Source of the DNA: JAZKSG01 sp964384785
Lineage (GTDB): Archaea; Thermoplasmatota; E2; DHVEG-1
NCBI GenBank assembly: GCA_964384785.1
Contig: CAYLLH010000002.1
Location: forward strand, 1 to 38,603
DNA length: 38,603 nucleotides
Reading direction: 5' to 3'
Shown here: one piece after another, positions 32,313 through 38,603 of the stretch
Position numbering within the stretch: position 1 is the stretch's first letter
Layout: each line of letters starts with the position of its first letter
Made by a program: the position numbers and the translations under genes
The notes under the pieces: model-generated
The model's input: the letters and a program-made list of their open reading frames with translations, nothing else
What the model was told of the DNA's origin: nothing
Database searches by the model: none

Positions 32313-33950
32313 TTAGAATAATCCTTCTATATTTCCATTTTTGTCAATATCTATTTTTTCTGAAATAGGTCTCTCTGGCAAACCAGGCATTGTAGTAATT
32401 TTACCAGTCATTGGGACAAGAAAACCCGCTCCAGCAGAAAAACGTATTTCTCTAACTGTTATCTTAAAATCTTTAGGTCTACCCAGCAATGATGAATCAT
32501 CTGAAAGGGAATATTGAGTTTTGGCAACACAGATAGGTAGTTTATCTAACCCTTGTTTTTCGCAGAGTTTTAAATCATTTTCAGCTTTTACTGTGTAAAC
32601 AACTCTATCTGTTCCATACATTTTTTTTGCTATAATCTCAATTTTTTCTTTAACAGGTTTATCTAACTCATAAAGGAATCTAAACTCTGATTTTTTATTA
32701 TGAATAAGATTGACAAGTTTTCCAGCTAGTTCAATACCGCCTTCGCCCCCTTCACTATATACATCTGCAACTGCAACAGGTGTATTTCTTTTATTACAAT
32801 AATTTTCAACAATATCAATTTCTTTTTCTTTATCATCTTTGAAACGATTCAAAGAAACTAATACAGGTACTCCATGTGTTTCTATGTTTTCTAAATGTTT
32901 TTCTAAATTAACAAGACCTTTTTTTACATCACCTGATCCATGTTTTTTTAATGCACGAATACTTACAAGCATCACAACTGCATCAGGTTTAAGATTACCT
33001 GTCCTGCAGACTATGTTAAAAAATTTTTCTGCACCTAATTCTGAACCAAAACCTGCCTCTGTTATAAGATAATCAGCGAGTTTTAAACCCATTTTTGTAG
33101 AAATCAAACTATTCGTTCCATGAGCAATATTTGCAAAAGGACCTCCGTGTACAAATGCCGGAACTCCTTCAACAGTTTGCACAAAATTTGGTTTAATCGC
33201 ATCCTTAAGTAGAGTGGCCATAGCTCCAACGGCTTTCAAATCCTTTGCTTTTATGGGTTTATCGTCATAAGTATAAGCAACAATTATTTTGCTTAATCTT
33301 TTTTTAAGATCTTCCAAATCTTTGGAAAGACAGAGTATAGCCATAATCTCAGATGCTGGTGTTATCGCAAAATGATCGGAATGCGGAACTCCATCTTTTG
33401 GTCCACCAAGGCCAACAACTATGTTTCGAAGAGCTCTATCGCTTATATCCATTACTCTTGGCCATACAATATATCTTTGATCTATATGAAAATAATCACC
33501 ATGGTGAATATGGTTATCTAATAGACTAGCAAGTAGATTATGAGCACTGGTTATTGCATGCATATCGCCATTGAAATGAAGATTTATATCATCCATAGGT
33601 AAAACTTGTGAATATCCTCCACCAGCTCCACCACCCTTAACTCCCATTGTTGGTCCAAGAGAAGGTTCACGGATTGCAACAATAGTTTTTTTGCCAAGTT
33701 TAGATAAAGCCTGACCTAAACCTATTGTTAAAGTCGTTTTTCCTTCACCTTCTGGAGTGGGATTAATTGTGGTTACAAGAATTAACTTACCGTTTCTGTT
33801 TTTGTTTATTTTTTTAAAAATTTTAGGAGAGATTTTTGCTTTATAATCACCAGTTGGTATTATGTATTCTTTTCCTATGTTTATCTTGGAGGCAATATCA
33901 TAAATGTTTTCCATTTTAGTGGATTTAGCAATTTCAATGTCTGATTTCAT
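32313..33950 (-). CDS. fhs: Formate-tetrahydrofolate ligase
   Basis: A 545-residue 10-formyltetrahydrofolate synthetase linking formate, tetrahydrofolate and ATP; reversible, so it can also form ATP from formyl-tetrahydrofolate. The P-loop region TPEGEGKTTLTIGLGQAL lies near residues 62-79. EPSLGPTMGVKGGGAGGGYS and FAGAGFLVP-like (FSAGAGFLVPMTGKI) stretches are diagnostic. The start is ATG at 33950; an upstream GTG would add eight non-conserved residues. A GCTTATAA box at 33981-33988 would give a nearly leaderless mRNA. Its presence implies tetrahydrofolate, not only methanopterin, carries C1 units here. FtcD and HutI downstream in the window fit the same pathway. Confidence 0.96.
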   Translation of the reverse strand: MKSDIEIAKSTKMENIYDIASKINIGKEYIIPTGDYKAKISPKIFKKINKNRNGKLILVTTINPTPEGEGKTTLTIGLGQALSKLGKKTIVAIREPSLGPTMGVKGGGAGGGYSQVLPMDDINLHFNGDMHAITSAHNLLASLLDNHIHHGDYFHIDQRYIVWPRVMDISDRALRNIVVGLGGPKDGVPHSDHFAITPASEIMAILCLSKDLEDLKKRLSKIIVAYTYDDKPIKAKDLKAVGAMATLLKDAIKPNFVQTVEGVPAFVHGGPFANIAHGTNSLISTKMGLKLADYLITEAGFGSELGAEKFFNIVCRTGNLKPDAVVMLVSIRALKKHGSGDVKKGLVNLEKHLENIETHGVPVLVSLNRFKDDKEKEIDIVENYCNKRNTPVAVADVYSEGGEGGIELAGKLVNLIHNKKSEFRFLYELDKPVKEKIEIIAKKMYGTDRVVYTVKAENDLKLCEKQGLDKLPICVAKTQYSLSDDSSLLGRPKDFKITVREIRFSAGAGFLVPMTGKITTMPGLPERPISEKIDIDKNGNIEGLF

Positions 33951-33980
33951 GGTTAAAAACCAGTTTAAAAACACAATGGT

Positions 33981-33988
33981 TTATAAGC
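33981..33988 (-). promoter_or_regulatory. TATA box of fhs
   Basis: GCTTATAA read leftward, centred about 34 bases before the ATG, predicts a leader of only a few bases. Confidence 0.45.
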
Positions 33989-34063
33989 TTACCGTAAAAA
34001 AATATTTTTTTTGATAGCAAATCTTATTAAAACGATTTAGATTTTTGTTTATTGTACTAGGTT

Positions 34064-34510
34064 ATGAATTATTCAAAAATTATATTTGGGATGGTTTGTT
34101 CGCTGCTAATAATATTTTCTTTGTTTTCTTCAGGTTGTGTAGAAACAGTTGAAACTGCTGAAGAAAAAAAAATTGTTCAACGTGTTGGTAAATTAGTATT
34201 AGTTGAGCCTGATGCTAATGAGATATCAACTTTTTATGTTTGCATTATTGACCAAGATGGCGTATTTTATTATCCAACTGAGTTGAATAAAAAATTTGTA
34301 GAATGGAGAGAATTTGTTGTTAATGAATTGCATAAAAATAATCTTTCTGATCTGCCTATTTTATTTTCTGCAGAACGTCTAAAAAATGCGGAAATTGGTG
34401 ATAAGATAGGTCGGCCTGTTAGATTAAGTTATTTGGAAGTTATAGCTCCAGTTCCAACACGTGATGCTGCGGAAATTTATGCACTTTTAGAAAGTTCCAT
34501 TGCTGGTTGA
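34064..34510 (+). CDS. Lipoprotein of unknown function
   Basis: A 148-residue exported protein. Residues 1-24 form a signal peptide with a lipobox-like end (SLFSSGC, Cys25 likely lipid-modified). The mature part is a small mixed alpha/beta domain with strands around KLVLVEPDANEIST and VRLSYLEVIAPVP. No family is recognised. It diverges from fhs and is followed, after 84 bases, by another exported protein on the same strand. Confidence 0.65.
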   Translation: MNYSKIIFGMVCSLLIIFSLFSSGCVETVETAEEKKIVQRVGKLVLVEPDANEISTFYVCIIDQDGVFYYPTELNKKFVEWREFVVNELHKNNLSDLPILFSAERLKNAEIGDKIGRPVRLSYLEVIAPVPTRDAAEIYALLESSIAG

Positions 34511-34594
34511 ATTTTTTATTTTTATTATAGAAAAATTTAAATAAATTTAAATTAATAAATAATAAAGCTATACAATACTTGAAGGTTTAAATTT

Positions 34595-35812
34595 ATGAGA
34601 AACAGAAATATAATTATAAAATTTTTAGGTGTATCAATAATTTTCCTAATCCTTATATCATCATTAACAGTCAGTGGAATAAAAATCAATTCAAAACAAA
34701 AAAATACAGAAATAAAAATTCTAAGCACTTCAAATAATGGAGCATATAATGGCAATCTAAAAATATACATTGTCGAACCAATTTCAAGATGGAACATGTA
34801 TGACAATGCTCCATATCATTTTGCATTAATAGATTTTGCATGTGACACCGATATTTCACTTAACTACTTAGAAACTTATCAGAATTCATTTACTTGGAAT
34901 GGCGATGCAACAATGGATAATGTGATGGTAATAGCAGCTGTATTCAATTCAGAAAGTGAAATACAATACGCAAATCCTCCCGATGATAATCCCTATAATT
35001 CTCATCATGTCGATGCAACAGCAGGAGCAACACCAGGGAATTCAGATACAAACACAATAACTAATGAATATACACACACTGTTTTTATTGAGGAAGCAAC
35101 AAATACAGGATGCCAACATTGTCCAGACATGGGACATAAACTTCAAAATATTTATGAATCAGGTGATCTACCGTTCTATTATGTTTCATTAGTAGGTGAT
35201 AAAAATGATGATGCTAGGGATAGATATACAGAGGATTATAATGTATACAGAATACCAAAATGTTTTATCGACGGCGGAAAAAAAATGATAAAAGGCAGTG
35301 GACACAGCGAAGCTGAATATAGAACAGAAATTGAGAATTGTGCAAAAAGCGATGTACATGAACTTGAATTAACATTAACTGTTGACTCTAATGGTGCAAA
35401 CAGTCTTTCTATGTATGTATCCATAAAAAATAATGAACAAATAAACAGGCCTTCAAAACCCTCGAAACCTTCAGGTGAAAGGCGTATCGCAAAGGATAAA
35501 CTATATGAATATTCTACAATGTCGATGGATCCTAATGGAGATCAACTTTATTACAAATGGGATTGGGGTGATGGTACTTATAGCGAATGGATTGGTCCTT
35601 TTGAATCCGGTCAAAAAGCAACTGTTGAACATTCTTGGAGTATAGATGAAGAGTATCTTGTTAGAGTAAAAGCAAGGGATACTGATGGTCATGAGAGTTT
35701 ATGGTCTGATCCTAAAGAGATAAAACTTTCACAATCTTTTACGTTTAATAACCCGTTTTTTGATTTGTTAGAATATTTTATTTTATTAATACAGAATTTG
35801 TTTAAAAAATAG
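34595..35812 (+). CDS. Secreted thioredoxin-like protein with PKD domain
   Basis: A 405-residue exported protein. A signal sequence or anchor occupies about residues 8-28. A thioredoxin-fold region holds the redox motif CQHC (173-176) in EEATNTGCQHCPDMG, with a likely cis-proline in RIPKCF. A PKD-type beta domain follows at about 288-385, with DPNGDQLYYKWDWGDGTY and a late RVKARDTDGHES strand. The C-terminus is a hydrophobic or amphipathic tail (NPFFDLLEYFILLIQNLFKK). It would act outside the cell, perhaps in disulfide formation in exported proteins. AAGGT precedes the ATG. PKD domains of this style are common on Thermoplasmatota surface proteins. Confidence 0.78.
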   Translation: MRNRNIIIKFLGVSIIFLILISSLTVSGIKINSKQKNTEIKILSTSNNGAYNGNLKIYIVEPISRWNMYDNAPYHFALIDFACDTDISLNYLETYQNSFTWNGDATMDNVMVIAAVFNSESEIQYANPPDDNPYNSHHVDATAGATPGNSDTNTITNEYTHTVFIEEATNTGCQHCPDMGHKLQNIYESGDLPFYYVSLVGDKNDDARDRYTEDYNVYRIPKCFIDGGKKMIKGSGHSEAEYRTEIENCAKSDVHELELTLTVDSNGANSLSMYVSIKNNEQINRPSKPSKPSGERRIAKDKLYEYSTMSMDPNGDQLYYKWDWGDGTYSEWIGPFESGQKATVEHSWSIDEEYLVRVKARDTDGHESLWSDPKEIKLSQSFTFNNPFFDLLEYFILLIQNLFKK

Positions 35813-35829
35813 AAGAAAAATATTTTTTT

Positions 35830-37494
35830 TTAACAAATCTTTTTTTCTACTTTTTCAAGTATCTTCTTTGTTTCTTCTGAACTTTTTTCTTTAATTTTTT
35901 TTATTTTACTGGTAATTTTTTTTACATATTTTTCATCTTTTATTGATCCAAGGTTTATTTCTACGTTTAATATTGCTGATTTTATTGCTGCATCTGCCAT
36001 TATTGCTGATACGGCTGCATCGGTGATTGAATTCTGGTTTCCTTTTTCTGCAACAATTTTGGCAAGATCAAGTATTTTTTCGCAGGTTTCAGCTGTTTTA
36101 AGTGGTACTGATGCAGCTTTTTTGTATCCTTCCTGTATAGCTTTACTTCTTTTGTTTTTTTGATCCTCTGTATCTTTGGGCATTTTGAATGCTTTTATTA
36201 CATCATTAAAAGCATTGGTGTCTTCATCTATTAACTTGGTTAGTTCTTTTCTTAGTTGTTCAGCTCGGGTAAGTGTTTTTTTGATTTCTTTTTCGTGTTT
36301 TTTGTATTTTTCCTTTCCTATTGTTAGGTTGCATACCATTGCTGTTAATGCTGTTCCTAATGCTCCACTTAGTGCTGCTACACTTCCGCCTCCGGGTGCT
36401 GGTGATGATGATGCAAGTTCTTTTAAAAAAGAGTCAATTTCCATTGTTGCAAGTTTTCCTTTTTCCTCTATCATATATTCTATTACTTTTTCATCTGGTT
36501 TAAAAGGATACAAATCTGAAAGTCCTAGTTTTTCGATTGCAAGATTTACTAGTTTTTCTTCATCTTTAATGTTTAGTTTTTCTTGTACTGCGTAGTATTC
36601 ACCTGCTTTGGTGAGTGCTTCTTTTGGAATTAGTCCTACTATCTCACTACCTGTGACTTTTACATTGTGTTTTTTTGCTTGTTTTTTTACTTCCTCATAA
36701 ACTTGATGAAGGTTTACTTTTTTGTAATTGAGTAGATTCATTGAGACCTGGGCTATGTTTTCATTGTACATCATACCACCGGCTTGTACTCCTTTGAATT
36801 TACCAGGTATTCTTTCTGGTTTTCCATCTGATCCAATTATTTTGTTTCCATCTTTGTCTTTTTTGATTCTTCCGCTTGTTCTTATTATTCCTGCTATTTT
36901 AGATGCTATTTTTTTATCTGAGGTGTTTAGGTTTATGTTATATGCTAGTAGTATGTCTCGGCATCCTGTAGCAGTTGCACCACTTTTGGGTACAAATTTT
37001 GCTTCACCAAAGTCAGGTTTGAAATCTTTGTTTTTGAATTTTTCTTCAAGTGCTTCGTATTCTCCTTTTCTTATGTTTGGTAGTTTAATGTTTTCTTTTT
37101 TGGTTGCTGATTTTGCATATAGAAATACTGGTATGCCAAGTTCTTCTGCCATTTTTTTCCCGAATTTTTTTGATATTTCTATACAATCTTGGTCGTTAAC
37201 TCCTTTGATTGGTATGAAGGGGCATACGTCTAGTGCTCCCATTCGTGCATGTTCTCCTTTGTGTTTTTGCATGTCTATCAGGGATGTTCCAATTTTTGCT
37301 GCTTTAAAAGCAGCATTTAGTACTCCTTCCGGTGTTCCTACAAAGGTGTAGACTGTTCTGTTGAAATCTTCACCGGGGTCTACATCTAATAGTTTAGCGT
37401 TTTTTTCTGATTTTATTGCTGCTGAAATTGCATCTATAACTGATTTATCTTTACCTTCGCTAAAGTTTGGGACACATTCGACTATTTTTTCCAT
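35830..37494 (-). CDS. ftcD: Bifunctional glutamate formiminotransferase/formiminotetrahydrofolate cyclodeaminase
   Basis: A 554-residue fusion. Residues 1-300 are the formiminotransferase (MEKIVECVPNFSEGKD start, HKGEHARMGALDVCPFIP near residue 79). From about residue 350 the cyclodeaminase begins with FLKELASSSPAPGGGSVAAL and continues to the end. The enzyme transfers the formimino group of formiminoglutamate to tetrahydrofolate, then releases ammonia to give 5,10-methenyltetrahydrofolate. Both domains look full length. GGTGAT lies eight bases before the ATG. It is divergent from hutI, which makes its substrate's precursor step product, with only 63 bases between starts. Confidence 0.95.
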   Translation of the reverse strand: MEKIVECVPNFSEGKDKSVIDAISAAIKSEKNAKLLDVDPGEDFNRTVYTFVGTPEGVLNAAFKAAKIGTSLIDMQKHKGEHARMGALDVCPFIPIKGVNDQDCIEISKKFGKKMAEELGIPVFLYAKSATKKENIKLPNIRKGEYEALEEKFKNKDFKPDFGEAKFVPKSGATATGCRDILLAYNINLNTSDKKIASKIAGIIRTSGRIKKDKDGNKIIGSDGKPERIPGKFKGVQAGGMMYNENIAQVSMNLLNYKKVNLHQVYEEVKKQAKKHNVKVTGSEIVGLIPKEALTKAGEYYAVQEKLNIKDEEKLVNLAIEKLGLSDLYPFKPDEKVIEYMIEEKGKLATMEIDSFLKELASSSPAPGGGSVAALSGALGTALTAMVCNLTIGKEKYKKHEKEIKKTLTRAEQLRKELTKLIDEDTNAFNDVIKAFKMPKDTEDQKNKRSKAIQEGYKKAASVPLKTAETCEKILDLAKIVAEKGNQNSITDAAVSAIMADAAIKSAILNVEINLGSIKDEKYVKKITSKIKKIKEKSSEETKKILEKVEKKIC

Positions 37495-37557
37495 AAGTCT
37501 TTATCACCGAAAAATCTTAATCAAGAGTTTTCTTTTAACGGTTTTGGGAGAATTAAC
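37495..37557. promoter_or_regulatory. Divergent ftcD/hutI control region
   Basis: 63 bases between two start codons of one pathway. It carries both ribosome sites, GGTGAT read leftward and GGGAG read rightward. No strong TATA box stands out, so the promoters probably overlap and may be co-regulated. Confidence 0.5.
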
Positions 37558-38603
37558 ATGGTCACAGTTGATGTTTTGATAAAAAATGCAAATGAATTAG
37601 TTACTTTAAAGGGTTCAGAAAAACCTCGTGTTAAAGAGGAGATGAAGGATTTATCTATTATCAAAAATGGTGATATTGCTATAAAGGATGGTTTAATTTA
37701 TGATGTTGCAGAGGATCTTGGTTATGATGCAGATAAGGTTTTTGATGCGTCTGGGAAAACTGTGATCCCTGGTTTTGTGGATCCTCATACTCATTTAGTT
37801 TTTGCTGGTAGCCGGGAGTTTGAACTTGATTGGAAACTAAATGGTTTTTCATATATTGAGATCAAAGAGAAAGGTGGCGGAATAGGTTATACTGTCAAAA
37901 AAACTCGTGAGAGTAGTACTGAAGAGCTTTATCATGATGCTAAAAAAAGACTTGATACAATGCTTGCGTTTGGTACTACAACTTGCGAGGCTAAAACTGG
38001 TTACGGCTTGGATGTTGAAACAGAACTTAGGATGCTTAAGGTTCAAAAAAAACTAAACGAAGATCAAGTTATTGATATTGTTTCTACTTTTCTTGGAGCT
38101 CATTCTATTCCTGATGATATGTCTGTTGATGATTATGTTGATATTGTTATTGATGAGATGATTCCTAAAGCTTCAGAGTCCGCTGTTTTTTGTGATGTTT
38201 TTTGTGAAAAAGGTTTTTTTGATGTTGATCAGTCAAAACGTATTCTTGAGGCTGGAAAAAAATATGGGCTTGTTCCTAAGATTCATGCTGATGAAATAGT
38301 TGATACAGGTGGAGCATCTCTTGCAGCTGAAGTTGGTGCTATTAGTGCCGAGCATCTTCTTAAAACTTCTAAAAAAGGAATTAAGGATATGGCTGAAGCG
38401 GGTGTTATTGGTGTTATGCTTCCTGGTACTCCTTTTTGTTTGATGATGAAAGAGTATGCTCCGGCTAGAGCGATGATTGATTCGGGTGTTCCTTTGGCTT
38501 TGGCTACAGATTTAAATCCTAATTGTTGGACTGAAAATATGCAGTTTATGATACAGTTGGGTTGTTTTAACATGAAAATGACGCCTGCTGAAGCTGTGTG
38601 TGC
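37558..38603 (+). CDS. hutI: Imidazolonepropionase (partial, runs off the window)
   Basis: The first 348 codons of HutI, an amidohydrolase converting 4-imidazolone-5-propionate to N-formimino-L-glutamate in histidine degradation. The frame is open to the window end; typical length is about 400-420 residues, so the 3' end is missing. The metal site DPHTHLVFAGSRE, the LGAHSIPDD stretch, CDVFCEKGFFD, HADE and LATDLNPN are all present and in order. The ATG at 37558 has GGGAG seven bases upstream. The divergent ftcD supplies the next step. Confidence 0.95.
   Translation, partial: MVTVDVLIKNANELVTLKGSEKPRVKEEMKDLSIIKNGDIAIKDGLIYDVAEDLGYDADKVFDASGKTVIPGFVDPHTHLVFAGSREFELDWKLNGFSYIEIKEKGGGIGYTVKKTRESSTEELYHDAKKRLDTMLAFGTTTCEAKTGYGLDVETELRMLKVQKKLNEDQVIDIVSTFLGAHSIPDDMSVDDYVDIVIDEMIPKASESAVFCDVFCEKGFFDVDQSKRILEAGKKYGLVPKIHADEIVDTGGASLAAEVGAISAEHLLKTSKKGIKDMAEAGVIGVMLPGTPFCLMMKEYAPARAMIDSGVPLALATDLNPNCWTENMQFMIQLGCFNMKMTPAEAVC

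Noticed and set aside
36728..37351. 207-codon open frame on the + strand
   Set aside because: Antisense to the well-supported ftcD gene; the Ser/Leu/Phe-rich product is what the reverse of Lys/Glu-rich codons gives.
1..38603. CRISPR arrays, rRNA genes, insertion sequences, integrase or att sites
   Set aside because: No spaced repeat series, transposase or integrase motif, or rRNA-like stretch was found on either strand.

Overview
The window is archaeal chromosome, visibly AT-rich, and most likely from a Thermoplasmatota lineage, possibly an uncultured sediment group such as Marine Benthic Group D. The archaeal assignment rests on split RNA polymerase A'/A'' subunits, RpoH, L30e, archaeal NusA, GatE, DtdA, RPA and sn-glycerol-1-phosphate dehydrogenase. 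Two things point to Thermoplasmatota: RpoB is one unsplit 1124-residue chain, and an O6-alkylguanine-DNA alltransferase-like domain is fused to endonuclease V, as known from Ferroplasma. The lineage call is inference; no rRNA gene is present.

Layout. 1-870: a MntA/HepT nucleotidyltransferase-HEPN pair (type VII toxin-antitoxin). 872-2743: GatE. 2775-6143: a four-gene flavin/iron-sulfur amine or imino-acid dehydrogenase operon resembling the alpha-ferredoxin-BFD-beta proline dehydrogenase cluster of Thermococcales. 6223-16412: the transcription operon rpoH-rpoB-rpoA'-rpoA''-rpl30e-nusA, read leftward, with tRNA-Lys just upstream. RpoA'' carries a 475-residue LAGLIDADG intein inside the trigger loop and a lysine-rich N-terminal tail. 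16602-17221: a retropepsin-like protein with a DUF5678-like partner. 17418-19175: a conserved small protein and a bacterial-type S-adenosylmethionine synthetase. 19229-24474: a membrane-anchored protein, UPF0179, glycerol-1-phosphate dehydrogenase, a DUF63 membrane protein, then lipA-lplB-lplA. 24501-29613: a zinc-ribbon membrane protein, an MBL hydrolase, the AGT-EndoV fusion, D-aminoacyl-tRNA deacylase and three small proteins. 29774-32001: a two-gene RPA operon. 32313-33950: formate-tetrahydrofolate ligase. 34064-35812: two exported proteins. 35830-38603: bifunctional FtcD divergent from hutI, which runs off the window.

The metabolic genes fit an amino-acid-degrading heterotroph. HutI makes formiminoglutamate, FtcD moves the formimino group to tetrahydrofolate and deaminates it, and Fhs running in reverse could recover ATP from formyl-tetrahydrofolate. 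The dehydrogenase operon would oxidise proline or a related compound. Lipoate synthesis and ligation would serve the glycine cleavage system or 2-oxoacid dehydrogenases, neither of which is in the window.

Gene starts are mixed. Several operon genes have Shine-Dalgarno sequences (GGGAGG or GGTGAT), several overlapping genes start with TTG, and some promoters place the TATA box 25-35 bases before the start codon, implying leaderless transcripts. Convergent pairs are separated by short A/T runs that look like bidirectional U-tract terminators (for example 19899-19917). Apart from the intein I saw no insertion sequence, integrase, CRISPR array or rRNA.
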